Assembly (NCBI GenBank): GCA_964607575.1
Contig: CAZSLS010000108.1
Coordinates: 1-20,991 of the forward strand
From: BS750m-G57 sp964607575
GTDB taxonomy: Bacteria; Planctomycetota; Phycisphaerae; SM23-33
DNA: 20,991 nucleotides
Direction of reading: 5' to 3'
Numbering within the stretch: position 1 is the first letter of the stretch; each line of letters opens with the position of its first letter. The position numbers and the translations under genes are program-made. The notes under the pieces were generated by a model. It did no database searches. It was given only the letters and a program-made list of their open reading frames with translations, and was not told the DNA's origin. Below are positions 14,700-20,991 of the stretch, piece by piece.

Positions 14700-15593
14700 T
14701 TAGCCTTGTCGCTTCCACGGCGGGAGTTCGGGCAGATAGGTCAGGAATTCGTCGATTACTTTCTGTTCGTAGTCGCCGGCGTATTGTCCGGCGAAGAACT
14801 TGTCGAGCGCTTCGTCGTGGAAACGCTTCCAGCTTTCTTCCTCGTGTCCGGGATCGATCGCGTAGAACAGGACGTCGTTTGACTTGGCGGCTTTCATGTC
14901 GCCGGGAGCGTCGCCGATCATCAGGATTTTGTCCCGGTCGTACTTCCCGCATGCGGCGTACTGGAGATGCTCGGTCTTGGTGCCCATTTCCTGCCCGCAG
15001 ATCATTTCCACGTATTGTTCCAGATCGTGTTCTCGCCACTCGCGGTCCAGGGCTTCGGACGGTGTCGCCGAGACGACCACCGCGTCGGCGCGGCCGCCGA
15101 TTTTCTCGATGCTCTCTCGCACGAAGGCGAACGGGGGCACGTTCTTGCAGATTCGCTCGACGGTCGCGTTGACCGCGCGGGACCAGTTCAGCGCCCGCGT
15201 GAGAAGCGGATCTCCGCTTGCGGCTACCGCCTTTTCGAGCGTCGGTTCGCCGAGCCGCGTTTCGGCGGCGATCCATTCTCGCAGCGGATCGATGTTTGGC
15301 GGGGCGAAGTTGCGACGCTGAACTTCGGGGCGCTCGGCGATAAAGTCCAGATCGCTGACCAGGGCGATGAACCGATTGCAACCGCGCTGGCGGGAATAGA
15401 GATTCACGAACTCACACGCTTCGCGGGCATATCTCGCCACCGGTTGGAGTCCCCAGTGTTCGATCACGTTGGGGGTGAAGCATTCCTTCTGCTTGATTTC
15501 CATGGAATCGAAAGCGCATCCGTCGGAATCTATTCCGATGAAGAAGTCCGCGTTCCTTGGCAGGGCTTTCAACTGTTCAACGTGGTCGCTCAT
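14700..15593 (-). CDS. HAD-superfamily hydrolase
   Basis: Probable cytoplasmic phosphatase, 297 residues. Motif I is IDSDGCAFDS with nucleophile Asp22 and acid/base Asp24; motif II is VVSATP (173-178); Lys206 in GTKTEHL is a likely motif III; motif IV is GDAPGD (227-232) followed by DMKAAK, typical of HAD phosphatases that act on small phosphorylated metabolites. A helical cap of about 130 residues lies between motifs I and II. Third gene of the gnd-SDR-HAD operon, 3 bases after the SDR stop codon, with GGAG eight bases before ATG. Context suggests a sugar- or sugar-acid phosphate substrate, but this is inference. Confidence 0.85.
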   Translation of the reverse strand: MSDHVEQLKALPRNADFFIGIDSDGCAFDSMEIKQKECFTPNVIEHWGLQPVARYAREACEFVNLYSRQRGCNRFIALVSDLDFIAERPEVQRRNFAPPNIDPLREWIAAETRLGEPTLEKAVAASGDPLLTRALNWSRAVNATVERICKNVPPFAFVRESIEKIGGRADAVVVSATPSEALDREWREHDLEQYVEMICGQEMGTKTEHLQYAACGKYDRDKILMIGDAPGDMKAAKSNDVLFYAIDPGHEEESWKRFHDEALDKFFAGQYAGDYEQKVIDEFLTYLPELPPWKRQG

Positions 15594-15596
15594 TGT

Positions 15597-16412
15597 TTAG
15601 ACTCCGGAAAAGGCGCTGAATCCCCCGTCAACGGGCACGACGATTCCGGTCACGAACTTCGCCGCGTCCGAGATCAACCAGATCAGCGTTCCGACGAGTT
15701 CTTCGGGGCGTCCGTAGCGGCCCATGGGGGTATGGTCGATTATCTGCTGCCCGCGCTGGGTGGGCGAATCGTCTTCGTCAGTCAGGAGGAAGCGGTTCTG
15801 TTCGGTCAGGAAGAAGCCCGGTGCGATGGCGTTTACGCGGATGTCGGTCGAGTGGTTTTGCGCGAGGTTAACCGCGAGCCACTGGGTGAAGTTGCTGACG
15901 GCGGATTTGGCGGCGGAGTACGCGGCGATCCGCGTCAGCGGCGTAAATGCGCACATCGACGAGATGTTTATTATTACGCCCTCGCCGCGGTCGGCCAGGT
16001 GCCTGCCGACCGCCTGTGAGGGCAGGATCGTGCCCATGCAGTTCAGCTCGAATACCCATTTGACGGCTTCGGGGTCGAGATCGAAGAATGTCTCTGGCGG
16101 AACGCAAGTAGCTTCGCGCTTGTTGCCCCCTGCTCCGTTGATTAGCACGTCGATGCGTCCGAGCTGCTCGATTGTTTGTTCGACTGCGAGTGCGACGCTG
16201 TCTTTCTCGAGCACGTTGCACTCGATCGCGACGGCCTTTCCGCCGCCGGCGGCGATCTGGTCGCATACTTCCTTTGCCCCGGGGAGATTGTAATCCAGTA
16301 TCGCCACGCTGGCGCCGGCGTGGGCGAGCGATCTGGCCATCTGTCCGCACAGGACGCCCGCGCCGCCGGTTATCGCGATGCACTTGTCAGTGATGTCGAA
16401 TAGTTCATTCAT
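15597..16412 (-). CDS. SDR oxidoreductase, fructuronate/mannonate-type
   Basis: Short-chain dehydrogenase, 271 residues. Cofactor loop TGGAGVLCG (15-23); catalytic Ser in NISS (149-152), Tyr165 and Lys169 (YSAAK). The stretch PGFFLTEQNRFLLT in the substrate lobe is the feature I associate with the SDR-type D-mannonate oxidoreductases (fructuronate reductases) of Gram-positive bacteria, and with gluconate-5-dehydrogenase relatives. It likely interconverts a hexuronate and a hexonate. The position between gnd (9 bases downstream of its stop codon) and a HAD phosphatase (3 bases upstream) supports a role in sugar-acid metabolism feeding 6-phosphogluconate. The exact substrate is inferred, not shown. 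Confidence 0.82.
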   Translation of the reverse strand: MNELFDITDKCIAITGGAGVLCGQMARSLAHAGASVAILDYNLPGAKEVCDQIAAGGGKAVAIECNVLEKDSVALAVEQTIEQLGRIDVLINGAGGNKREATCVPPETFFDLDPEAVKWVFELNCMGTILPSQAVGRHLADRGEGVIINISSMCAFTPLTRIAAYSAAKSAVSNFTQWLAVNLAQNHSTDIRVNAIAPGFFLTEQNRFLLTDEDDSPTQRGQQIIDHTPMGRYGRPEELVGTLIWLISDAAKFVTGIVVPVDGGFSAFSGV

Positions 16413-16421
16413 ATGGGCGCC

Positions 16422-17876
16422 TCAGGCGTCGTATGTGCTGGCGGTGATGTCGCCGCCTGTTCCCGTCCAGTTCGTGTGGAAGAATTCGCCGCGCGGTTTG
16501 TCGAGGCGCTCGTACGTGTGTGCGCCGAAGTAGTCGCGCTGGGCCTGCAGCAGGTTCGCAGGCAGGCGCGCCGAGCGGTATCCGTCGTAATACGCCAGTG
16601 CCGCACTGAACGCCGGTACGGGTACGCCGAGTTTGACCGCCTTGATAATCGTGCGCCGCCAGGCGGTCTGGGCCTTGCGGATGGCGCTCCGGAAATATGG
16701 ATCGAGCAGCAGGTTCGCCGCGGGCTTGCGCTTCTTGAAGGCGTCGCGGATCTTGCCCAGGAACTGGCTGCGGATAATGCACCCCCCTCGCCACATCAGC
16801 GCGATACCGCCGTAGTTCAAGTCCCACCCGTATTCCTCAGCCGCCGCTTCGAGCAGTTGATAACCCTGTGCGTACGATACGATCTTGCTCGCGTAGAGGG
16901 CCTGGCGGATATCCTCGACGAACTTTCCGCGATCGCCCTTGAACGTGATTTTCGGGCCTCTCAGCTTCTCCGAAGCCGCCACGCGCTGGTCCTTCATCGA
17001 CGAGAGGCACCTGGCGAATACCGCTTCTCCGATCAGCGTCAGCGGTTGTCCGAGTTCCAGAGCGGTGATGCCCGTCCACTTGCCCGTGCCTTTCTGCCCA
17101 GCCGTGTCGAGTATCACGTCGACCATGGGCTGCCCGGTTTCATCGTCCGTTTTGCCCAGAATGTCGCGCGTGATTTCAATGAGGTAGCTGTCGAGTTCGC
17201 CTTCGTTCCATTCGGCGAAGACGTCGTGCATTTCCCCAGCCGTCATCCCGATACCGTTCATCATCGCGTACGCTTCGCATATCAACTGCATGTCGCCGTA
17301 TTCGATGCCGTTGTGGACCATCTTGACGAAGTGCCCGGCGCCGTCTTGTCCGACCCAGTCGCAGCAGGGCTCGCCGGTGTCGGCCTTGGCGGAGGTCGCC
17401 TGGAATATCTCCTTAACGTGTGGCCAGGCCGCATCGCTTCCGCCGGGCATCATGCTGGGTCCGAAGCGGGCTCCTTCCTCTCCGCCGGAGACGCCCGTAC
17501 CGATGTAGAGCATCCCGCGAGACTCGACGTATGTGGTGCGGCGGGTGGTGTCGTTGAAGTTGCTGTTCCCGCCGTCGATGATGATATCGCCCTCTTCGAG
17601 ATGCTCGATGAGTTTGTCAATGAACGCGTCGACCGCCGCTCCCGCCTTGACCAGCAGCATACAGCGGCGGGGGCGTTTAAGGGCGCCGACGAACTCTTCG
17701 ATCGAATGCGTGGCGATTATCCCGTCGCGATCCTTGGCCTGTCCGGCCTTAAAATCGTCTACCTTGCTCACCGTGCGATTGAACACCGCCACGGAGTAGC
17801 CCTTGTCGTTCATGTTGAGGACGAGATTCTGGCCCATTACAGCCAGTCCGATCAGACCGATATCAGCATCAGGCAT
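16422..17876 (-). CDS. gnd: 6-phosphogluconate dehydrogenase, decarboxylating
   Basis: Oxidises 6-phospho-D-gluconate to ribulose 5-phosphate and CO2 with NADP+, the last oxidative step of the pentose phosphate pathway. 484 residues, the length of the long, homodimeric form. The Rossmann loop GLAVMGQNL (10-18) and NRT (33-35), which favours NADP, begin the protein. The family signature GTGVSGGEEGARFGPSMMPG (126-145) is intact, and catalytic Lys185 and Glu192 lie in KMVHNGIEYGD. The C-terminal tail with AYYDGYRSARLPANLLQAQR closes the partner's active site. AAGGA precedes ATG by 8 bases. First gene of the leftward gnd-SDR-HAD operon. Confidence 0.97.
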   Translation of the reverse strand: MPDADIGLIGLAVMGQNLVLNMNDKGYSVAVFNRTVSKVDDFKAGQAKDRDGIIATHSIEEFVGALKRPRRCMLLVKAGAAVDAFIDKLIEHLEEGDIIIDGGNSNFNDTTRRTTYVESRGMLYIGTGVSGGEEGARFGPSMMPGGSDAAWPHVKEIFQATSAKADTGEPCCDWVGQDGAGHFVKMVHNGIEYGDMQLICEAYAMMNGIGMTAGEMHDVFAEWNEGELDSYLIEITRDILGKTDDETGQPMVDVILDTAGQKGTGKWTGITALELGQPLTLIGEAVFARCLSSMKDQRVAASEKLRGPKITFKGDRGKFVEDIRQALYASKIVSYAQGYQLLEAAAEEYGWDLNYGGIALMWRGGCIIRSQFLGKIRDAFKKRKPAANLLLDPYFRSAIRKAQTAWRRTIIKAVKLGVPVPAFSAALAYYDGYRSARLPANLLQAQRDYFGAHTYERLDKPRGEFFHTNWTGTGGDITASTYDA

Positions 17877-17908
17877 GGTTTATTTCCTTTTTGGGCGTCA
17901 AAAACGCC

Positions 17909-17936
17909 ATAATAGCAACCCGGGCGGTCAATGCAA
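17909..17936 (-). promoter_or_regulatory. Candidate promoter of gnd operon
   Basis: On the minus strand TATTAT (17909-17914, 5 of 6) is preceded at 16 bases by TTGCAT (17931-17936, only 3 of 6), 33 bases before ATG. A small hairpin GGCGT / ACGCC (17894-17908) lies in the short leader. Confidence 0.35.
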
Positions 17937-17983
17937 GGTTTCGTGGGCGATAGTGCTCTCTACAGTCCGCTGCTTGAATGCTG

Positions 17984-17989
17984 TATAAT
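17984..17989 (+). promoter_or_regulatory. Candidate -10 box of glycyl-radical activase gene
   Basis: A perfect TATAAT lies only 15 bases before the ATG at 18005, which would give a transcript with a very short leader beginning close to the GGAG ribosome binding site (17997-18000). No good -35 is seen at the right distance (TACAGT at 17961-17966). Confidence 0.35.
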
Positions 17990-18004
17990 GCTTTCTGGAG
18001 AACC

Positions 18005-18931
18005 ATGACCGTGGACAGTACAGAGGCCCTGACCGGCCGGATATTCGACATCAAAAAGTTCGCCGTGCATGACGGACCGGGTATCCGCACGACGGTGTTC
18101 TGCAAGGGTTGCTCGCTGCGCTGCATCTGGTGTCACAACCCCGAATCGTTCGTTTCGGTATCGGAACTGTCGGTCTCGCCGGACAAATGCATCGGTTGCG
18201 GGGCGTGCGTCGAGGTCTGCCCCGCAGGCGCCATGAGCATTGATGAGTCAGGCGTCTGTAAATGTCGACGCGATCTGTGTACGCGCTGCGCCGAGTGTGT
18301 CGCGGGGTGTTTTTCCGGGGCGCTGGAAACGATCGGGCGCGAGGTCACCGTCGAAGACGTGATGATCGAGGTGCGAAAGGACGCTCCATTCTACAAGACC
18401 TCCGGCGGGGGGGTTACGGTATCCGGCGGAGAACCGCTCGGCCAGGGCGAATTCACAACAGCCCTTCTCCGACAGTGCCAAACCGAGGGCTTTCACACCG
18501 CCCTGGACACCAGCGGTCACGCTCCGTGGAAAACACTGTCCGCAGCGGCCGCCCACGCGGACCTGGTGCTATACGATCTCAAGCACATCGACTCGGCGGT
18601 CCACGACAAATACACCGGCTCATTCAACGATCTGATCCTGGAGAATCTTCGCCGCCTGGGCGGCTTCGGCGTGGACATCGAAATCCGCATGCCGATCGTC
18701 CCGGGGCTGAACGATTCGCAGCATGACATCGATGCAGTAGGCCAGTTCGTCAGCTCTCTGGATAACGTAGTGGCCGTGAGGCTGCTTGCCTATCACCGTC
18801 TGGCCGCGTCGAAGTATGAGAGGGTGGGGCGCGAAAATCCGGCGGGAGACATCGAATTGCCCGACGAAGATCACCTCAAACAGATTGCCGAAAGGCTGGC
18901 CGGTTTTTCCCTGACAGTCTTCACAGAGTAG
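18005..18931 (+). CDS. Glycyl-radical enzyme activating protein (radical SAM)
   Basis: Radical SAM activase that abstracts a hydrogen from a partner enzyme to make its glycyl radical under anaerobic conditions; 308 residues, relative of PflA. The radical SAM cluster is C36-x3-C40-x2-C43 in GCSLRCIWCHNPES. Two inserted ferredoxin-like 4Fe-4S motifs follow (C62, C65, C68, C72 in CIGCGACVEVC; C92, C95, C98, C102 in CTRCAECVAGC), as in the activases of glycerol/diol dehydratase, choline lyase, benzylsuccinate synthase and PFL-like proteins, not in the short PflA. SGGEPL (140-145) binds SAM. The start at 18005 is preceded by CTGGAG; an ATG 27 bases upstream is possible. The partner enzyme is not in this window; flanking genes are unrelated. 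Confidence 0.93.
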   Translation: MTVDSTEALTGRIFDIKKFAVHDGPGIRTTVFCKGCSLRCIWCHNPESFVSVSELSVSPDKCIGCGACVEVCPAGAMSIDESGVCKCRRDLCTRCAECVAGCFSGALETIGREVTVEDVMIEVRKDAPFYKTSGGGVTVSGGEPLGQGEFTTALLRQCQTEGFHTALDTSGHAPWKTLSAAAAHADLVLYDLKHIDSAVHDKYTGSFNDLILENLRRLGGFGVDIEIRMPIVPGLNDSQHDIDAVGQFVSSLDNVVAVRLLAYHRLAASKYERVGRENPAGDIELPDEDHLKQIAERLAGFSLTVFTE

Positions 18932-18933
18932 GG

Positions 18934-18964
18934 GGGCGGACCCTTGCTACAGCAGGGCCCGCCC
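18934..18964 (+). terminator. GC-rich hairpin after activase gene
   Basis: GGGCGGACCCTTGC pairs with GCAGGGCCCGCCC around a TACA loop, with one bulge on the left arm. It starts two bases after the stop codon. No T-run follows, so termination strength is uncertain. Confidence 0.5.
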
Positions 18965-18975
18965 GCCTGAACTTT

Positions 18976-18999
18976 CGGAAGCAATACCGCCTGCTTCCG
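18976..18999. terminator. Hairpin between convergent genes
   Basis: CGGAAGCA (18976-18983) and TGCTTCCG (18992-18999) form a perfect 8-bp stem with an 8-base loop. It lies 19 bases beyond the stop of the PEP-CTERM gene and 45 bases beyond the activase stop, so it could serve either direction. No T-run is present on either side. Confidence 0.4.
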
Positions 19000-19017
19000 T
19001 CGGTGTTCTGGAGTTTT

Positions 19018-20550
19018 CTACGCTCTGCGGCGCCTGCGGCGCAGCAGAGCCAACCCTCCCAGTGCCAGGAAGCTCATCGTAGCCGGTTCGGGGGCGCTTT
19101 CTTTGACCGTCATGATGAGTTCAGCGTTCTGGAATCCTCCATAATTGACCAGGAGCGGTAGGCCCAAGCCGTTCTGGCGGATTGGCGAAACACCCGGGAG
19201 ACCGGTGACCGGATCGATGTAGTGAATAACCGCACCTTCGGCTGGATCGACCACCCCGTCATTGTTACCGTCGTTCCACACGAAGCCGGTAACCGTCAGG
19301 AAATGGCCCCAACTGTCGTCGACGATGAGGATTTCAACATCCTCGCAGGCGACCAACTCGTCGTACAGGAACTGCCAGGTCGGGCTAAGACCGTCCTGGA
19401 CCCATGGGGGCTTGGCTATCGGAGGGGTATCGACGGCCCCTCGAGGCGGGATGCGCGGTCCGCCCCAGATGCCCTTCATTTGCGCGCCGTAGATGGTCAC
19501 TCCTGGCAATACGCTTTCCAAGTACAACTGCTTCCCGTATATGAACATGTCATCCCATGTTCCGGCCGTCCCCCCGCCACCGTTGGGAATGGTGCTCATA
19601 TTCCCTGCCAGTATACCCGCCACGGCGATCATGTCGTCGTACTCGTCAACGGTTCCGCTGCCGTCCAAGTCGTTGTTGACCAGATCCCCGCGATCCAACT
19701 CGGGTACGAGACTATTTGGGGCAAACGTTCCCGGATACATGTTCTCCAGGTACATAAAAGAGTTTACCGCCGCGGTCGGACCGCACATGTACTGTCCGCC
19801 GTTGGGGGGATTGGTATCGTCCTGATCCAGATTACCGTAAAGTCCCTGATCCTTCTGTATGTCACGGGGTGGTCCAACAGGATCGGGGATAAGTTCCAGG
19901 CGGGCGGAACCGTCCGGTCGGGCGGAACTTCCCGGTTGCCACGGTCCGCCATCCACGCTTAATTCCGTAAAGACATCGAAGAAGCTGTCGACCACAAAGC
20001 TGCCGCCCGGGTCGGTGGTAATGCCTGTCTGACCGGTCGATGACCGTATCGGGCTCTCCCGAATATCAACGCCTTGCCCACCGACATTGCCTGACAGAGA
20101 CATCGATATCATTTCGGTGTCAAAGCTCTGGACGGGGTCGCCGGGGTCACGAGGCCCTGTTTCAACTCTGGCAGCGACGCCGGAGGAGGAGGCAGGCAGG
20201 AAACTACCGCCACCGAAGTCTATCTCGTAAGAGATGTCAAAGAAGGAGTCGACTACGAATTTCTGCCATGCCCCCGGCGGGGGGTCTGTAGTGAAGACGT
20301 CGAAGAACGAATCCACATGATAATGTCCGGACGTAGAATCGTTATCTGAAGAATCGTTGTCTGCAGCGACAGGTGTTACGGTCGTCTCGGCTCCGGGGCT
20401 GGGCGTCATCGTTAAGTTCCTCAGTCGTCTGTCTCCCGGAAATATGATCTCATCAGACGACACATAGGTCGTGCTGTCGGCGATCGCCTGCAAAGCAGTC
20501 ATGCAGCAGACGGTTATTACCAATGTCAGTGTCAGTGTTGTTTTCCTCAT
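19018..20550 (-). CDS. PEP-CTERM secreted protein with VDSFFDVF modules and C39-like domain
   Basis: Exported protein of 510 residues. Signal peptide 1-24; C-terminal sorting signal APEPATMSF, hydrophobic LALGGLALL, then RRRRRRA (487-510), the exosortase target. Three VDSFFD motifs lie at 79-84, 100-105 and 187-192, each followed by a short beta-like stretch rich in Asp, Gly and Pro. The central part has QYMCGPTAAVNS (253-264), GHFLTVTG (415-422) and YIDPVTG (444-450), the Cys, His and Asp positions of C39-like/papain-fold peptidases; Cys256, His416 and Asp446 could form a triad. Acidic loops DLDGSGTVDEYDDM (294-307) and DGNNDGVVDPAEG (427-439) look like dockerin/EF-hand calcium sites. ATG at 20550 has CTGGAG upstream; an in-frame ATG at 20574 is possible. 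Activity is inferred. Confidence 0.85.
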   Translation of the reverse strand: MRKTTLTLTLVITVCCMTALQAIADSTTYVSSDEIIFPGDRRLRNLTMTPSPGAETTVTPVAADNDSSDNDSTSGHYHVDSFFDVFTTDPPPGAWQKFVVDSFFDISYEIDFGGGSFLPASSSGVAARVETGPRDPGDPVQSFDTEMISMSLSGNVGGQGVDIRESPIRSSTGQTGITTDPGGSFVVDSFFDVFTELSVDGGPWQPGSSARPDGSARLELIPDPVGPPRDIQKDQGLYGNLDQDDTNPPNGGQYMCGPTAAVNSFMYLENMYPGTFAPNSLVPELDRGDLVNNDLDGSGTVDEYDDMIAVAGILAGNMSTIPNGGGGTAGTWDDMFIYGKQLYLESVLPGVTIYGAQMKGIWGGPRIPPRGAVDTPPIAKPPWVQDGLSPTWQFLYDELVACEDVEILIVDDSWGHFLTVTGFVWNDGNNDGVVDPAEGAVIHYIDPVTGLPGVSPIRQNGLGLPLLVNYGGFQNAELIMTVKESAPEPATMSFLALGGLALLRRRRRRA

Positions 20551-20570
20551 AGCATTTCTCCAGTTGGTTT

Positions 20571-20705
20571 TCATTGGGCGGTCAGATTGCCCGGGTTTGC
20601 CTTGCTGATAGATTCCGATCGAAACGCGGGCTGTTCCAGAGTGCGGCGGTGGTGGCCTCTGGTCGGGGTCGGCGTTTCGGCGGTGGTGACGATGCATTCT
20701 CTCAT
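20571..20705 (-). CDS. Possible 44-residue leader ORF
   Basis: ATG at 20705 is preceded by AAAGGAAAGG at about ten bases, the best ribosome binding site in this leader. The product begins MRECIVTTAETPTPTRGHHR and ends GNLTAQ, with no recognised family. Its TGA (20571-20573) overlaps the in-frame upstream ATG of the PEP-CTERM gene at 20574 (ATGA), an arrangement that would couple the two. It may be a regulatory leader peptide or chance. Confidence 0.3.
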   Translation of the reverse strand: MRECIVTTAETPTPTRGHHRRTLEQPAFRSESISKANPGNLTAQ

Positions 20706-20838
20706 AGGCTCATCCTTTCCTTTCAACGCCGCGCATTGTCGGGCTCTGCAGCCGTCACAACCAACGGTTGCGACCGCCCTAATGTGCGGCAACCAAGTTG
20801 TTGGCGGGAACTCGGCCAAGGTGGCTTTGGCAGGAAGT

Positions 20839-20862
20839 GAAGGAGCGAGTGTTCGCTCCTTC
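20839..20862. promoter_or_regulatory. Perfect 10-bp hairpin in PEP-CTERM leader
   Basis: GAAGGAGCGA (20839-20848) and TCGCTCCTTC (20853-20862) are exact reverse complements with a 4-base loop (GTGT; ACAC on the minus strand). It lies about 75 bases downstream of the predicted transcription start. With no T-run on either side it is more likely a leader structure or processing/stability element than a simple terminator. Confidence 0.5.
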
Positions 20863-20938
20863 CCTCATTTCCGATTCGACGGGCTCACGTCGAATTCAAC
20901 TCTACCGCTCCCGATCATTGCAGACCAGAACTGACATA

Positions 20939-20967
20939 ATTATACCACTAGACGCATCTATAGCCAA
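20939..20967 (-). promoter_or_regulatory. Extended -10 promoter of the PEP-CTERM gene
   Basis: On the minus strand a perfect TATAAT (20939-20944) carries the TGG extension (TGGTATAAT) and is 17 bases from TTGGCT (20962-20967, 4 of 6). It is the strongest promoter-like sequence in the window, about 390 bases before the PEP-CTERM ATG. Confidence 0.55.
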
Positions 20968-20991
20968 GTAAAAAGATCGGAAATAGCGGAG

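Larger units (their letters stand above)
20551..20991. other. Long 5' region of the PEP-CTERM gene
   Basis: No firm gene. It holds a promoter (20939-20967), a perfect 10-bp hairpin (20839-20862) and a 44-codon reading frame (20571-20705), each listed separately. From the promoter, the leader would be about 380 bases. I compared it with cyclic-di-GMP and other riboswitch cores from memory and saw no match. GGTTGC and GCAACC at 20769-20797 could also pair. Confidence 0.5.

Noticed and set aside
16413..17912. 499-codon open frame antisense to gnd
   Set aside because: It mirrors gnd almost exactly; gnd carries all catalytic motifs, and the antisense translation has no family resemblance. Long antisense frames are common in GC-rich genes.
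20706..20932. Cyclic-di-GMP (GEMM) riboswitch in the PEP-CTERM leader
   Set aside because: A CGCACA word occurs, but the second conserved half (GGACGCAAAGCC-like) is absent.

Overview
The window looks like a chromosomal segment of a GC-rich bacterium, most likely a member of the Planctomycetota (Phycisphaerae or a relative). The main pointers are a secreted protein with a PEP-CTERM tail and VDSFFDVF modules, a BNR-repeat sialidase-like secreted protein, a divergent uroporphyrinogen-decarboxylase-family protein, and several unrecognised proteins of the kind that fill planctomycete genomes. Taxonomy is inferred from gene content only. I see no rRNA, CRISPR array, transposase, integrase or phage gene. 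One tRNA-Leu(CAG) is present.

Layout. Positions 1-2000 hold a secreted sialidase-fold gene (447-1682, +) that reads visibly AT-richer than the rest. It lies between two long imperfect inverted repeats (69-170 and 1856-2000) and follows a cluster of CGGAATTCCG-like palindromes. A purine permease of the AzgA type (2100-3440, +) ends at a hairpin shared with a convergent secreted protein (3770-4879, -). That protein's frame continues past an in-frame TGA to a TAA at 3545. Next is a leftward operon: dapF (7257-8159), an unrecognised 540-residue protein (5620-7242) and a SAM methyltransferase (4982-5602). After the tRNA-Leu (8337-8420, +) comes a second leftward pair, an M42 aminopeptidase (9205-10275) and a pteridine-reductase-like SDR (8461-9198).

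A membrane sensor histidine kinase with a Cache-like periplasmic domain (10534-12510, +) faces a stand-alone receiver protein (12522-12914, -) tail to tail. A rightward pair follows: an unknown 165-residue protein, coupled by TGATG to a URO-D-family protein (13571-14692). It converges on a leftward three-gene operon, gnd - SDR (fructuronate-reductase-like) - HAD phosphatase (17876 down to 14700), which suggests hexonate or hexuronate metabolism joined to the oxidative pentose phosphate step. Divergent from gnd is a glycyl-radical-enzyme activase (18005-18931, +) with no partner enzyme in view. The window closes with a PEP-CTERM protein (19018-20550, -) that combines VDSFFDVF modules, a putative C39-like cysteine peptidase fold and EF-hand/dockerin-like calcium loops, behind a long 5' leader with its own strong promoter.

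Most genes are ordinary metabolism and signalling. The spots most worth a second look are the in-frame TGA at 3770-3772, the architecture and leader of the PEP-CTERM gene, the unknown protein behind dapF, the repeats and operator-like cluster around the sialidase gene, and the orphan glycyl-radical activase.
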